In this document: one piece after another, positions 51,941 through 61,977 of the stretch
How the letters are laid out: each line of letters starts with the position of its first letter
Position numbering within the stretch: position 1 is the stretch's first letter
From: Mesorhizobium sp. M8A.F.Ca.ET.218.01.1.1
GTDB lineage: Bacteria; Pseudomonadota; Alphaproteobacteria; Rhizobiales; Rhizobiaceae
Length of the DNA: 64,000 nucleotides
Direction: 5' to 3'
Assembly (NCBI RefSeq): GCF_004791165.1
Contig: NZ_SRUZ01000001.1
Coordinates: forward strand, 354,382 to 418,381
Program-made: the position numbers and the translations under genes
Notes under the pieces: generated by a model
What the model was told of the DNA's origin: nothing
Seen by the model: the letters and a program-made list of their open reading frames with translations, nothing else
Databases searched by the model: none

Positions 51941-52777
51941 GTGCCGATGCCGACCAACCGCACGATAGACATCCGGGGAAAACGGCTCATCACCACGGCA
52001 TTCATGCTGGCGCTCGCGGCAGGTGTCGCGGGATGCGCGACCGACAAGCTCACCACCGGCTCGATCGGACGCACCAGCGGCAAGCCGCTGGAGACGATGT
52101 CGGCGGGAGAACTGCACAATGCCACCGCCGCACTCGGCCAATCCTACGCCAGGAACCCCAACGACAAGCGCATCGCGACCAACTTCGCGGCGGCGCTGCA
52201 GATGGATGGCGACGCCGACCAGTCGCTTGCGGTGATGCGCAAGCTGGCGATCGCCTATCCGAAGGACCGCGACGTACTCGCCGCCTACGGCAAGGCGCTG
52301 GCCGCCAACGGCCAGTTCGAGGCGGCGCTCGACGCGGTGCGCCGCGCGCAGACGCCGGAATATCCCGACTGGAGGCTGGTCTCCGCCGAAGCGGCCATAC
52401 TTGACCAGCTCAACCAGAAGGACGACGCGCGCCAGCTTTACCGCAAAGCGCTCGAACTCAAGCCCAACGAGCCTTCGGTCCTTTCCAATCTCGGCATGTC
52501 CTATGTGCTGGAAGGGGATCTGCGCACCGCCGAGACCTATATGCGGTCGGCCGCCCAGCAGCCGAACGCCGACAGCCGGGTACGCCAGAACCTGGCGCTC
52601 GTTGTCGGCCTGCAGGGCCGTTTCGACGAAGCCGAGAAGATCGCCTCGCAGGAACTTTCGCCCGAACAGGCGCAGGCCAACGTTGCCTATCTCAGGCAGA
52701 TGCTGGCCCAGCAGAACGCCTGGAGCCAGCTCAAGGATCAGGACAAGGCGAAACCGCCGAAAACCGCCACCAACTGA
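51941..52777 (+). CDS. tadD: Flp pilus assembly lipoprotein TadD
   Basis: 278-residue TPR lipoprotein of the Tad pilus system. A signal with lipobox VAGC places the acylated Cys near residue 32. At least three TPR units follow (ARQLYRKALELKPNEPSVLSN and neighbours). TadD helps secretin assembly at the outer membrane. The start is GTG because GGAGG lies 6 nt upstream; an ATG two codons on is 12 nt from that site. It is convergent with the tad operon and separated from tadC by a bidirectional terminator. Confidence 0.9.
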   Translation: MPMPTNRTIDIRGKRLITTAFMLALAAGVAGCATDKLTTGSIGRTSGKPLETMSAGELHNATAALGQSYARNPNDKRIATNFAAALQMDGDADQSLAVMRKLAIAYPKDRDVLAAYGKALAANGQFEAALDAVRRAQTPEYPDWRLVSAEAAILDQLNQKDDARQLYRKALELKPNEPSVLSNLGMSYVLEGDLRTAETYMRSAAQQPNADSRVRQNLALVVGLQGRFDEAEKIASQELSPEQAQANVAYLRQMLAQQNAWSQLKDQDKAKPPKTATN

Positions 52778-52808
52778 TCGCCACGAGCTTACCGAAAATC
52801 ATAAAAAA

Positions 52809-52836
52809 GCCGCGCTCCATTGCAGCGCGGCTTTTT
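52809..52836. terminator. Bidirectional terminator between tadD and tadC
   Basis: GCCGCGCT pairs with AGCGCGGC around a 7-nt loop, with AAAAAA before and TTTTT after, so it can end transcription from both sides. Confidence 0.9.
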
Positions 52837-52863
52837 GTTTCCGCGGACGGATTCTGCGTTGGC

Positions 52864-53889
52864 CTACTGGCTGGTCGACGCGGCCCCGCCTGAATGATCG
52901 CCAAAGATACCGCGTTGGCTGACCTGGATGCCCGCCGGCCCCAGGATGATGGCGAACAGCACCGGCAGGAAGAACAAGATCATCGGCACGGTGAGCTTGG
53001 GCGGCAGGGCGGCGGCCTTTTTCTCGGCGGCGTTCATGCGCATGTCGCGGCTTTCGCTGGCAAGCACGCGCAGCGCGTGAGCCACCGGCGTGCCATAGCG
53101 CTCGGCCTGGACAAGCGCCTGCGACACCGACTTGACCGATTCCAGCCCCGTGCGGCCGGCCAGGTTTTCATAAGCCTGCTTGCGTTCCTGCAGATAGGAG
53201 AGCTCGGCGTTGGTCAGGATGAATTCTTCTGCCAGGGCCACCGACTGCGCGCCGATCTCGTCGGCGACCTTGCGCAGCGCGGCTTCCACCGACATGCCGG
53301 ACTCCACGCAGATCAGCATCAGGTCGAGCGCATCCGGCCACGCCATCTGGATCGACTGCTTGCGCTTGGTCGCGCGGTTGTTGACGTAGAGGACCGGCGC
53401 GTAGAAGCCGCCATAGGCAACGAGGACGCAGACGAACAGCCGGATCACCAATGGCTTGTCGGGCAATCCGCCGAGCACGAAGATATAGACCAGACCGAGC
53501 GCGAAGCCGACAAAAGGAAGCACCAGGCGGAAGAACAGAAAACGCGTTAGCGGATTCTGCCCGCGAAAGCCTGCAACCTTGAGTTTCTGCAAGGTGGCCT
53601 CGTCGGCCAACGCACGCCGCAGATCGAGCCGGTCGACAATGTTGCGCATGCCGACCGACTGTTGCTCGCGCAGACCCTTGCGGCGGCGATCGGCCTCGTT
53701 CGCGAGCCGCGCGCGCTGCTTGGCGCGAAGCTCATCACGCTCCAGCGCGACCGACTTCATGCGCGCCTTGAGCTGGTTTCCGCCGATCGCCGGCAGCAGC
53801 GTAAAGACGGTTGCGAACACGGCGATGGCGACCAGCAGCGCAATCAGGAAGCTGGGATCCGTCAGTGATTTGATGACTTGTTCGGTCAT
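52864..53889 (-). CDS. tadC: Tad pilus inner-membrane platform protein TadC
   Basis: 341-residue GspF-type platform protein. The T2SSF domain lies at about 175-310 (AWPDALDLMLICVESGMSVEAAL and ERYGTPVAHALRVLASESRDMRMNAAE). Three hydrophobic segments are visible, at the N terminus, near 120-160 and at the end. With TadB it forms the inner-membrane base of the pilus motor. It starts 9 bp after tadB. Confidence 0.93.
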   Translation of the reverse strand: MTEQVIKSLTDPSFLIALLVAIAVFATVFTLLPAIGGNQLKARMKSVALERDELRAKQRARLANEADRRRKGLREQQSVGMRNIVDRLDLRRALADEATLQKLKVAGFRGQNPLTRFLFFRLVLPFVGFALGLVYIFVLGGLPDKPLVIRLFVCVLVAYGGFYAPVLYVNNRATKRKQSIQMAWPDALDLMLICVESGMSVEAALRKVADEIGAQSVALAEEFILTNAELSYLQERKQAYENLAGRTGLESVKSVSQALVQAERYGTPVAHALRVLASESRDMRMNAAEKKAAALPPKLTVPMILFFLPVLFAIILGPAGIQVSQRGIFGDHSGGAASTSQ

Positions 53890-53898
53890 GCCGCGGTC

Positions 53899-54912
53899 CT
53901 AGACTTCGAAGTTCATCATCTTGCGCATCACGAAGATGCCGATCGACATCCAGACGGCGGCGAAACCGAGTATTAGATGACCGACGCTGGTCGTGAACAG
54001 CGGCATCAAATAGTTGGGACTGGAGAGATAGACGAGAAAGGCGACGATGAAAGGCAAGGCGCCGATGATGGCGGCGGATGCTTTCGCTTCCATCGACAGT
54101 GCCGCGACCTTGGCCTTCATCTTCTTGCGGTCGCGCAACACGCGCGAAAGGTTGCCCAGCGCCTCGGAGAGATTTCCGCCGGCCTGCGACTGGATCTGGA
54201 TGACGATGCCGAAGAAACTCGCCTCGGTGCATGGCATGGTTTCGGGCATGCGCAAGGTCGCGTCGGGGATCGACAGGCCCATCTGCTGCGAATCGACTAT
54301 TCGGCGAAACTCGGTCTTCACGGGCTCAGGGGATTCATTGGCGATCAGGCGCACGGCGTCGTTCAGCGGCAGGCCGGACTTGACCGCCCGGACGATGATA
54401 TCGAGCGCGTTTGGAAATTCGTTGAGGAACGCCTTGACGCGGCGGGTACGACGAAAAGAAACGAACCAACGCGGCAAGCCGAGCGCTCCGGCGAGCAATA
54501 TACCGGGCAATACGATCATCGGCGCACCGACCATGAACGCGACGATTGTCAGCGCGAGGCCGCATATGGCCGAATAGATATAGAAACGCTCGATCGGCAC
54601 CTTCATCCCAGCCTGGCGAAGCTGGGCTTTCAGCGGCGGCTTCTTGACGGCGGTGTCCTTGGTCTTCTGCTTCTCGTCGAGCTCCTTCAGGGAATCCTGC
54701 ACCGATTTACGGCGCTTGGCCGCGTCCGCCGCGCGGTCGCGCGTCGCCTTGACGACAGAGCGGTCCGTTTCGGCGGCCTTGATCGTTTCAAGCCGCTTTC
54801 CGGCCTGTTTCTCATTGCTGATCTGGTTGAACAGAAATGCATAGGCGACCGCGCCGGCGCTGAAGCCGGCGAGCACGACAAACGCCAATACGGTGCCGTC
54901 AATTCCAAACAT
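53899..54912 (-). CDS. tadB: Tad pilus inner-membrane platform protein TadB
   Basis: 337-residue paralogue of TadC. The T2SSF domain spans about 165-290 (FPNALDIIVRAVKSGLPLNDAVRLI and GGNLSEALGNLSRVLRDRKKMKAKV). The N-terminal membrane segment LAFVVLAGFSAGAVAYAF and a charged linker (residues 35-90, rich in Lys and Glu) precede it. It acts with TadC and the ATPase TadA, which lies 29 bp upstream. Confidence 0.93.
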   Translation of the reverse strand: MFGIDGTVLAFVVLAGFSAGAVAYAFLFNQISNEKQAGKRLETIKAAETDRSVVKATRDRAADAAKRRKSVQDSLKELDEKQKTKDTAVKKPPLKAQLRQAGMKVPIERFYIYSAICGLALTIVAFMVGAPMIVLPGILLAGALGLPRWFVSFRRTRRVKAFLNEFPNALDIIVRAVKSGLPLNDAVRLIANESPEPVKTEFRRIVDSQQMGLSIPDATLRMPETMPCTEASFFGIVIQIQSQAGGNLSEALGNLSRVLRDRKKMKAKVAALSMEAKASAAIIGALPFIVAFLVYLSSPNYLMPLFTTSVGHLILGFAAVWMSIGIFVMRKMMNFEV

Positions 54913-54941
54913 CGACCTGAACCTTCACGCCCGCGGATGCG

Positions 54942-56453
54942 TCAGTCAGCACGTTTCTCCATGGCTTCGAGCGCCGTGGCGAGACGCTGCTCCTCGCCAT
55001 AGTATCGAGCCCGCTCCCAGAAATGGGGGCGGCCGATGCCGGTCGAGACGTGTTCACCCAGCAACCTGCCGTTGGCGTCCTCGCCCTTGATGTTGTAGAG
55101 GACGATATCCTGCGTGATGATGACGTCGCCCTCCATCCCGATCACTTCGGTGATATGGGTGATGCGGCGCGATCCATCGCGCAGGCGAGCCGCCTGGATG
55201 ATCACGTCGATGGAGCCGACGACGATTTCGCGCACGGTTTTCTGCGGCAGCGAATAGCCGCCCATGGCGATCATGGATTCGATGCGGTTCAGGCATTCGC
55301 GCGGGCTGTTGGAGTGGATCGTTCCCATCGAGCCGTCATGGCCGGTGTTCATCGCCTGCAGAAGGTCGAAGACCTCGGGTCCGCGCACTTCGCCGACGAT
55401 GATGCGTTCGGGCCGCATGCGCAGGCAGTTCTTGACCAGGTCGCGCATCGTCACCTCGCCCTCGCCCTCGAGGTTGGGGGGACGCGTTTCCAAGCGCACG
55501 ACATGCGGCTGCTGCAGTTGCAGTTCGGCCGAGTCCTCGCAGGTGATGACGCGCTCATCACGGTCGATGTAGTTGGTCAGGCAATTGAGCAATGTCGTCT
55601 TGCCGGAGCCGGTGCCGCCCGAAATGACGATGTTGCAGCGGACGCGGCCGATGATCTTGAGAACTTCGGCTCCCTGCGGAGAGATGGCGCCGAACTTGAC
55701 CAGCTGGTCGAGCGTCAGCTTGTCTTTCTTGAATTTGCGGATGGTGAGCGCGGTGCCGTCGATGGCCAGCGGCGGTGCAATGACGTTGACCCGCGATCCG
55801 TCGGGAAGACGGGCGTCGCAGATCGGGCTGGATTCGTCGACGCGGCGGCCGACCTGGCTGACGATGCGCTGGCAGATGTTGAGCAACTGCTGGTTGTCGC
55901 GGAAGCGGATGCCGGTCTGTTCGACCTTGCCGTTGACTTCGATGTAGACGTTCTTGGACCCGTTGACCATGATGTCGGCGATGTCGTCGCGCGCGAGCAG
56001 CGGCTCAAGCGGCCCATAGCCAAGCACGTCGTTGCAGATGTCCTCGAGCAGTTCTTCCTGCTCGGCGATCGACATCGCGAAGTTCTTGATCGCGATGATA
56101 TCGTTGACGATGTCGCGGATTTCCTCGCGGGCGCTTTCGGGATCGAGCTTGGCGAGTTGCGACAGGTCGATCGTATCGATCAGGGCCGAGAAAACCTGGC
56201 TCTTGGTATCGTAATAGGTTTCGCTCTTTTCGCGGCCTCTCCTCGGTTCCGGCGCCATCGGTGGCGCCTCGACCGCGCGCCTGGCGGGTGGCGCGACAGG
56301 CGCGCTCGGCTGCGGCGTGGCCGCGGGCCGGGCAAGAACCGCTGTGTCCACCGAAACCGCGGCGGCCGGCGCGACCGGCGCCGGTGCCGGCGCCGGCTGG
56401 CGAAATTCCGGCTTGAACCGGTTGCCGTCGTCGTTGCCTCTTTTACCGAACAT
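54942..56453 (-). CDS. cpaF: Tad pilus ATPase (CpaF/TadA)
   Basis: 503-residue secretion ATPase that powers pilus assembly. A Pro/Ala-rich N terminus (residues 15-75) leads to the core with Walker [16 protein letters not shown] near 275, an Asp-box [14 protein letters not shown] near 300, Walker [21 protein letters not shown] near 345, and the His-box [15 protein letters not shown] near 370. In the family it can drive both extension and retraction. It follows cpaE by 23 bp. Confidence 0.95.
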   Translation of the reverse strand: MFGKRGNDDGNRFKPEFRQPAPAPAPVAPAAAVSVDTAVLARPAATPQPSAPVAPPARRAVEAPPMAPEPRRGREKSETYYDTKSQVFSALIDTIDLSQLAKLDPESAREEIRDIVNDIIAIKNFAMSIAEQEELLEDICNDVLGYGPLEPLLARDDIADIMVNGSKNVYIEVNGKVEQTGIRFRDNQQLLNICQRIVSQVGRRVDESSPICDARLPDGSRVNVIAPPLAIDGTALTIRKFKKDKLTLDQLVKFGAISPQGAEVLKIIGRVRCNIVISGGTGSGKTTLLNCLTNYIDRDERVITCEDSAELQLQQPHVVRLETRPPNLEGEGEVTMRDLVKNCLRMRPERIIVGEVRGPEVFDLLQAMNTGHDGSMGTIHSNSPRECLNRIESMIAMGGYSLPQKTVREIVVGSIDVIIQAARLRDGSRRITHITEVIGMEGDVIITQDIVLYNIKGEDANGRLLGEHVSTGIGRPHFWERARYYGEEQRLATALEAMEKRAD

Positions 56454-56476
56454 GACCGACTACCGACCCCATTTCG

Positions 56477-57766
56477 TCACTTCTTGTTGCGCGAGAGCTT
56501 GCCGAGCAGACTGCCCAGGCCAGCCTTCTTTTTCGCCCTGATTTCGCTGCGGCCGGTCAGCACATGAGCAATCTCGTTGATCGTGGCCACAACCGGGTTC
56601 TTGGCATCCATCTCGCCCAGCATGCGCCCGTTGTTCGCGGCATTGCCGAACAGCAAGGGATCAAAGCCGATGACCGACATCGGCGTCAGGCCGAGCGGCT
56701 CGGCGAAATCGGATGGCGAGATCTCCGGCCGCTTGGGTATGCCGGCCTGGTTGATGATCAATTTCGGCGGCGGGTCGTTCGGGCGAAGCCGCTTGAGCAT
56801 GTCGACCAGGTTCTTTGTGTTGCGCAGATTGGCCAGCTCCGGCGTCGCCGTGATGACGATTTCGTCGGCCTTGACCAGCGTGTTCTTGGCCCATCCCGTC
56901 CAGACATGGGGAACGTCGAGAACAAGGAGCGGCACGCTGCGCTGCGCGGTATCGACAAGTTGCGCGAAGGCGTCGGGATCGAAGTCGTAGACGCGTTCCA
57001 GCGTCGAGGGCGCCGCGAGCAGCGACAGATGCTCGGCGCATTGGGTCAGCAGCCGGTCGAGATAGACTTCGTCGATGCGCTCGGGCGAGAACACAGCCTC
57101 GGCGATGCCTTGGGCCGGATCCTGATCGAAATTGATGTTGGCGGTGCCGAAGGCGAGATCGAGGTCGGCCACAACGACCTCGGATTTGAACAGGGAGGAC
57201 ATTGCCCAGGCAACATTGTGGGCGATCGTGGAAGAGCCGACGCCACCCTTGGCGCCGACGAAGGCGACCGAGCGACCGAGCGGTTCAGCTTCCGGATCGA
57301 CGAAGATCGACGAGACGACGCTGACGACGTCGGCCATCGACACCGGCGCGATGACATATTCGGAGATGCCGGAGCGGATGAGCTCGCGATAGAGACCAAC
57401 ATCATTGTAATGGCCGATCACCACCACTTTCGAGGATGGATCGCAATATTCCGAAAGCTGGGCGAGCTGCTCCAGCAATTGCTTGGGTTCGCTGCGCGAT
57501 TCCAGCAGGATCAGGTTCGGTGTCGGCGCCGACTGGTAGAACTCGATTGCCGTGGGGACGCCGCCCATATGGACCTTGAGATGCGCCTTGGTCATGCGGC
57601 GGTCCTCGCCGGCGCGCTGGACCGGATTGGCAACGCCCTCCGTCTCGCAGAATGCCTGGATCGAAATACGCGGAACCGGCCGCAACGCCTGCATCGCGGC
57701 GACGTCCTGCAGCGAGGTATCACCGCCCTCCACGGTGGCGTCATAGGCAAGGTTGCTCATGGTCAT
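56477..57766 (-). CDS. cpaE: Pilus localisation ATPase CpaE/TadZ
   Basis: 429-residue protein with an atypical receiver-like N-terminal domain (residues 65-160) and a MinD/ParA-type ATPase domain. The deviant Walker A is FVGAKGGVGSSTIAHN near 170, and VVADLDLAFGTANINFDQD supplies the next motif. CpaE/TadZ places the Tad machine at the cell pole. Two nearby ATGs; the first has GGAAAG upstream. Confidence 0.93.
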   Translation of the reverse strand: MTMSNLAYDATVEGGDTSLQDVAAMQALRPVPRISIQAFCETEGVANPVQRAGEDRRMTKAHLKVHMGGVPTAIEFYQSAPTPNLILLESRSEPKQLLEQLAQLSEYCDPSSKVVVIGHYNDVGLYRELIRSGISEYVIAPVSMADVVSVVSSIFVDPEAEPLGRSVAFVGAKGGVGSSTIAHNVAWAMSSLFKSEVVVADLDLAFGTANINFDQDPAQGIAEAVFSPERIDEVYLDRLLTQCAEHLSLLAAPSTLERVYDFDPDAFAQLVDTAQRSVPLLVLDVPHVWTGWAKNTLVKADEIVITATPELANLRNTKNLVDMLKRLRPNDPPPKLIINQAGIPKRPEISPSDFAEPLGLTPMSVIGFDPLLFGNAANNGRMLGEMDAKNPVVATINEIAHVLTGRSEIRAKKKAGLGSLLGKLSRNKK

Positions 57767-57813
57767 GCTCTTTCCGTGGCCTGTTCCTGACGTCGCTTCT
57801 TTCCGAGGGCGGC

Positions 57814-58545
57814 TTAGTAAGTCACTTCCGAGTTGCCGAGGAATTCATCCGAAATGCCCCTGTCTTGGTAGACACCGATGGCTTTGCTGCGATTGGCCGC
57901 ATCAATAGTGGTGGACTTGCGCGGCCCGAGAAGATCTCCCGGATTGGCCACCTGGGCGGCAAGATTGTTCTGATAGGAGCAGCCGAAATCGGCGTAGTGC
58001 TTGTTCTCCGACGTCTCCACCAGGTCAGCGGGCCAACGACCGCATTTGTCGGTCTGTGCCCTCACCGCGATGTAGGAGACGCGAACCGGGGCTGATGCCT
58101 CGCTCGATCCCGCTTGATAGGAGACCACGACGATCCGGTCGCGCTTGATCCCGGCAGCGAACGCGAGCCGAGCGAAATCATGGCCGGCCGCCGTTGCGGC
58201 GACTTCGTTGGCCGATCCGCTTGGAATCTGGATCGTCAATGTCGGAGCGGCACTCTTGTCATAGCCGTCGAGGAAACCCAGGAGCGTGTCGCGCTGCGAG
58301 CCGGTCATGCCGCGGTCACCGGCGCCAACAGGAAGATCGATCTTCTGGTTTTTCTCGGCGATGACGATCGGATGATTGGTGCGATAGTCGTCGGGGATGG
58401 CGCCGACGGTAACGCTGTCGCGCTGGGCACAACCGGCCAGCAGAGCCGACACCGCCACCGCCATGATCGGAAGCGCTCGCAGGCCTATCCGAGAACGGCC
58501 GGAGCGCATCGCCATGGTCCTTGCCTTAAGTGCTGACTGAGACAT
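57814..58545 (-). CDS. cpaD: Pilus assembly lipoprotein CpaD
   Basis: 243-residue outer-membrane lipoprotein. The lipobox LLAGC lies near residue 37, and the family core is DDYRTNHPIVIAEKNQKIDLPVG. CpaD assists the secretin CpaC. An in-frame GTG six codons upstream (58563) overlaps the cpaC stop, so translational coupling from GTG is also possible. ATG is preferred for homology with MSQS-starting relatives. Confidence 0.9.
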   Translation of the reverse strand: MSQSALKARTMAMRSGRSRIGLRALPIMAVAVSALLAGCAQRDSVTVGAIPDDYRTNHPIVIAEKNQKIDLPVGAGDRGMTGSQRDTLLGFLDGYDKSAAPTLTIQIPSGSANEVAATAAGHDFARLAFAAGIKRDRIVVVSYQAGSSEASAPVRVSYIAVRAQTDKCGRWPADLVETSENKHYADFGCSYQNNLAAQVANPGDLLGPRKSTTIDAANRSKAIGVYQDRGISDEFLGNSEVTY

Positions 58546-58559
58546 GTCCGCTTTCCCGT

Positions 58560-60074
58560 TCACTTGTAGATGAAGCCGACAACGCCGTGATAGCGGCCGT
58601 TGGGCCTGTCGGTCTGCATGGTGCCGTAGACGCGATTGACGCGCCCAAGGAACATGCCGGCGCCGTCGCTCGGCGGGTTGAAATTGTCGTCCGGCTTGGC
58701 CAGCTCATTGCGCGCCACCGGCTTCACCAGATAGGGCGTGATGATGATGACGAGCTCGGTCTCGTTGCGCACGAAATCCCTGCTGCGGAAGAGCGCGCCG
58801 AGCACTGGAATCTTCGTCAGCCCGGGCAAGCCGTTGATGGCCTGCCTGACATCGTCGCGAACAAGGCCAGCGATCATCATGGAGCCGCCGGAGGGCAGTT
58901 CCACGGTCGTATCGGCAAGACGCTTGCGCAGAGACAGGATATTCGTGCCGGGACTCGTCACACCCGAGGACAGCGAAACGGACCCTTCGGTGGTCGGCTC
59001 GGAGACCGACGTTCTGACTTTCAGGCTGATGCGACCGGGAGACAGCACCACCGGCTGGAACTCCAGGCCGATGCCATATTCGATCTTGTCGATGGTATAG
59101 TTCTTCAGGCCGGTCTGGTTGTCGGTCGATACGTTCGCGGTGACGCCGCTCACCATGTTGTATTCACCGCCAACCCGGAACGTCGCCTTCTCGCCAGAAA
59201 CAGCAGTCAGGGTCGGCTCGGCCAGCGTCTTCATGACCCCGGACTGTTCCATGGCGTTGATATAGGCCTGCAACCCCGAGGCGCCGATCGTGAAGCCGGA
59301 ATTCGACAGTTGCTTGCCGAGGCCGGTGAAATTGTCGCTGAGCGCGCCGTAGCTGATGCCGTTGCTGCCGCCGCTGCCGACCATGTTGACACCGAGCTGC
59401 TTCATCACCGAACGGCTGACTTCGGCGACCGTCACCTTCAGCGTGACCTGATCGTCACCGATGATCTGCAGCAAATTGACGATTTGGCTGACGCGGCGCT
59501 CCTGGTCAGGGTTGTTGATGTCGACACCGCTCTGGGCCGAGCCGCCGGCAGCGGTCTGCGAATATTGTCCCGTCGTCGCTTCACCGCCGGACACAAACAT
59601 GTTTGCCAGCTGTTCGGCACGCTTGGCATCCAAGGGTGTATCCACGGTGCCGGTCAGAACCACGTTGTCATTCAGCAGTTCAACCTTGACGGCCGAGGTC
59701 GGAAGGAAGCGCTTGATATAATCCTCCAGGCCGGCGACGTCGCGCTCGATGGCCAGATCCAGGCTGGCGATCTGTTCGCCGTTCGGCCCAAAGACGAAGA
59801 TGTTGGTTTCGCCGACCGCCTTGCCGAAGAGGTAGATACGCCTTGCGGTGCGGGTCACCGCGTCGGCAACGGAGGGATTGGCGACAAGAATGTCATAGGC
59901 ATCGCTCGGCAGGTCTATGACCACCGACTTGTTGAGGCCAAGCTTGACGCGCTGGGTGGCTGTCGTGGCCGACACCTGCGTGCTCTTCGCCTCGACGCCC
60001 TGCACATTCGCTCCGACGAGCAGCAGGCCGAATGCCGTGGCTAGGATGGCCGGCAGTTTAGCGCTTAGCCTCAT
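58560..60074 (-). CDS. cpaC: Pilus secretin CpaC/RcpA
   Basis: 504-residue outer-membrane secretin. A signal peptide (LPAILATAFGLLLVGANVQG) is followed by the pilus N-terminal domain (LGLNKSVVIDLPSDAYDILV), a BON-like domain near 105-170, and the secretin domain with VPVLGALFRSRDFVRNETELVIIITPYLV near 410-440. A Gly-rich segment near 245 (GSGGSNGISYGAL) lies in the pore region. It overlaps both cpaB and cpaD by 4 bp. Confidence 0.94.
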   Translation of the reverse strand: MRLSAKLPAILATAFGLLLVGANVQGVEAKSTQVSATTATQRVKLGLNKSVVIDLPSDAYDILVANPSVADAVTRTARRIYLFGKAVGETNIFVFGPNGEQIASLDLAIERDVAGLEDYIKRFLPTSAVKVELLNDNVVLTGTVDTPLDAKRAEQLANMFVSGGEATTGQYSQTAAGGSAQSGVDINNPDQERRVSQIVNLLQIIGDDQVTLKVTVAEVSRSVMKQLGVNMVGSGGSNGISYGALSDNFTGLGKQLSNSGFTIGASGLQAYINAMEQSGVMKTLAEPTLTAVSGEKATFRVGGEYNMVSGVTANVSTDNQTGLKNYTIDKIEYGIGLEFQPVVLSPGRISLKVRTSVSEPTTEGSVSLSSGVTSPGTNILSLRKRLADTTVELPSGGSMMIAGLVRDDVRQAINGLPGLTKIPVLGALFRSRDFVRNETELVIIITPYLVKPVARNELAKPDDNFNPPSDGAGMFLGRVNRVYGTMQTDRPNGRYHGVVGFIYK

Positions 60075-60883
60075 TTTCTTGCTCCTACTTCGGAGACTTC
60101 GCCCGACTTGATCAGCCTCACCGTTCCCCGGCGGCCATTGCCGGAAACGAGATAGTCGGCCTCATCCACATTCTTTTCCTGGGTGTCAGCGATCGCCCGC
60201 AGCGCCAGAGTCAGGCGATCCGCCATCTGCTGGGCAACGGTGATGATCTCCGCCTGTTTGGGGGTCAGCTCCAGCGTGGCGGTCTGGCCCACCCTGGTCT
60301 TCTTGCCTTCCTCGTCCTCCTGGATGGTCTGGTCGATCGCCAGGACGCGGATATTCTTGAGGATGGTCTCGGTGTTGAAGCCGGCGCCACCGGTGCTGGC
60401 ATCGGCCCTGCGGGTCATGATGACGTCGACGAAATCGTTTGGAAGGATGAAGCCGCCGGCCGAAGTGTCCGCCGATATCGTCGTTGCGACCGCCCGCATG
60501 CCGGAAGGCAGGATGGACGACATGAAGCTTTGTCCCTCGCCGATCAGCTTGGAGCGCCGCACCGGCTCGCCCGCGTACATCGCCACGCGGGCAATCGACC
60601 CCTTGAGTTTCTCCAAAGCATCGGGAGCGGTGGCCTTGGTGATGAAATTCGCGTTGATGCCGTCAGCGGGCCAGGATTGCCAGGCTATGTTGTTCTCGAG
60701 CGCGTTGCCCATTGCGACATCGCCCGAGAGCACAAGCACGTCCTGCAGGGACACCGCGGGCGCCTGGGGGCCAGAATCGACGACGACCTGAGGCGGCGGA
60801 GCGACCATGTTTTTCGCCACATAGCCAGCACCGCCCGCCGCGGCCACCGCCACGCTCAGAATAATCAATCGGGATGCTGGCAT
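60071..60883 (-). CDS. cpaB: Pilus assembly protein CpaB/RcpC
   Basis: 270-residue protein with an N-terminal membrane anchor (LIILSVAVAAAGGAGYVA), an SAF domain near 45-110 (VLVLSGDVAMGNALE, GEPVRRSKLIGEGQSF) and an RcpC domain after it (LPNDFVDVIMTRR). It lines the pilus conduit near the secretin. Start MPASRLII is preferred over a frame ten codons longer. It is the first gene of the reverse tad operon. The 212-bp upstream gap is AT-rich, with TTAA-containing near matches to CtrA boxes but no exact one. Confidence 0.92.
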   Translation of the reverse strand: MPASRLIILSVAVAAAGGAGYVAKNMVAPPPQVVVDSGPQAPAVSLQDVLVLSGDVAMGNALENNIAWQSWPADGINANFITKATAPDALEKLKGSIARVAMYAGEPVRRSKLIGEGQSFMSSILPSGMRAVATTISADTSAGGFILPNDFVDVIMTRRADASTGGAGFNTETILKNIRVLAIDQTIQEDEEGKKTRVGQTATLELTPKQAEIITVAQQMADRLTLALRAIADTQEKNVDEADYLVSGNGRRGTVRLIKSGEVSEVGARK

Positions 60884-61095
60884 CTGTCCGAACCCTCGCC
60901 CTTGGCAAACCACGTAGCCAAGCCGGACTTTGCAGCGGCAATCGTCAAAACAAGGTTAATGCAATGCTTACGATCGTGATTAATTTAAGGTTTACATAAA
61001 TTGGACGGATCGCGCCGCGATGCGCGGAAAGGCTGGGCCGCCGCTCCGTAAAGCCGGCGTGTAAGCCATGTCAGCCCACGAAAAATTTGATGAAT

Positions 61096-61614
61096 TCAGC
61101 TCGCCAGCCTTGCCAGCGCCCACACCATCAAAGGCGAGTCCGGGTAGGTCAGCAGGCCACCAAGGCCGAGCGCGATCCCGTAGGGAACACCGGCCGACTC
61201 TTCCGCGAAATGCCGCAGGAATGGATTGCGTCCGGTGAAAACCGCCAGCGGCGATTTCCGGTAAAGCAGGATCGCGATCGTCAGAAGGCCGCCGATGATT
61301 GTCGAGGCGACAAGATATTCGACGAGCTGCACGTTGAGCCCCATCCACACGGCCGTGGCGGCCAGCAGCTTGGCATCGCCACCGCCCATGCCACCCAAGG
61401 CGAACAGGCCGAACGTCACGGCCAGGACGATGGCGCCGGCGGCGAAATGCCAGCCATAGGCCGCCCAGTCCATGCCCGTCAGCGGCGCCACCAGGGCGAA
61501 GACGACGACAAGCAGCACCGGCACGCGATTGGCGATCGTCATCGACAACATGTCGGAGATCGCGGCAAACAGCATGCAGAACGGAAAGACGACGAAGATC
61601 AGGGCTTCAAGCAT
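61096..61614 (-). CDS. cpaA: Prepilin peptidase CpaA/TadV
   Basis: 172-residue inner-membrane aspartyl protease that trims the Flp prepilin. The two catalytic Asp motifs are SDMLSMTIANRVP near residue 20 and GMGGGDAKLLAA near 77 (GxGD-type). Six hydrophobic segments are visible. It sits between the flp terminator and cpaB and reads in the same direction as both. Confidence 0.92.
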   Translation of the reverse strand: MLEALIFVVFPFCMLFAAISDMLSMTIANRVPVLLVVVFALVAPLTGMDWAAYGWHFAAGAIVLAVTFGLFALGGMGGGDAKLLAATAVWMGLNVQLVEYLVASTIIGGLLTIAILLYRKSPLAVFTGRNPFLRHFAEESAGVPYGIALGLGGLLTYPDSPLMVWALARLAS

Positions 61615-61738
61615 CGGCGATTGTGCCTATTGTGCGGATTCCACAGAAACTCAATCTAGGCTGGTTCGATTAACGATTGATGAGGTCAGTGGTGAAAAGA
61701 CGACTGTTCCGCCGCGGTCCGAAACAAGTAAAATAAAA

Positions 61739-61764
61739 CAGGGGCCACCCTGTGGCGGCCCCTG
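61739..61764 (-). terminator. Intrinsic terminator of flp
   Basis: On the minus strand CAGGGGCC pairs with GGCCCCTG and is followed by TTTTATTTT, 37 bp past the flp stop. It should end most flp transcripts before cpaA and allow the pilin to be made in excess. Confidence 0.9.
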
Positions 61765-61800
61765 TCCTGAATGCGATCCGATCGATCGGCAATAAGCAGA

Positions 61801-61977
61801 TTAGCTGCCGCTGCTGTTCAGCGTGCTGCCGATCGAAGTGAACTTGGCGTTGATGGCATTGCCGAGTGCGCCGGCGCCGGTGATGATGGCGAGCGCGATG
61901 AGAGCGGCGATCAGACCATATTCGATAGCGGTCGCGCCGGATTCGTCCTTCACGAAACGTGCAAAAAGGTTAGACAT
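61801..61977 (-). CDS. flp: Flp-type IVb pilin
   Basis: 58-residue major pilin. The leader MSNLFARFVKDESG ends at the conserved Gly, followed by ATAIEYGLIAALIALAI, the G-X4-E-Y motif and hydrophobic helix that define Flp pilins. The tail FTSIGSTLNSSGS is short. The processed pilin would be 44 residues. It has its own terminator and a 359-bp upstream region. The reading frame is short but its motif is unmistakable. Confidence 0.95.
   Translation of the reverse strand: MSNLFARFVKDESGATAIEYGLIAALIALAIITGAGALGNAINAKFTSIGSTLNSSGS

Noticed and set aside
51815..52141. Upstream extension of the leucyl aminopeptidase frame
   Set aside because: No ribosome site, not M17-like, and it would overlap the tadD start; the ATG at 51814 has AGGAG.
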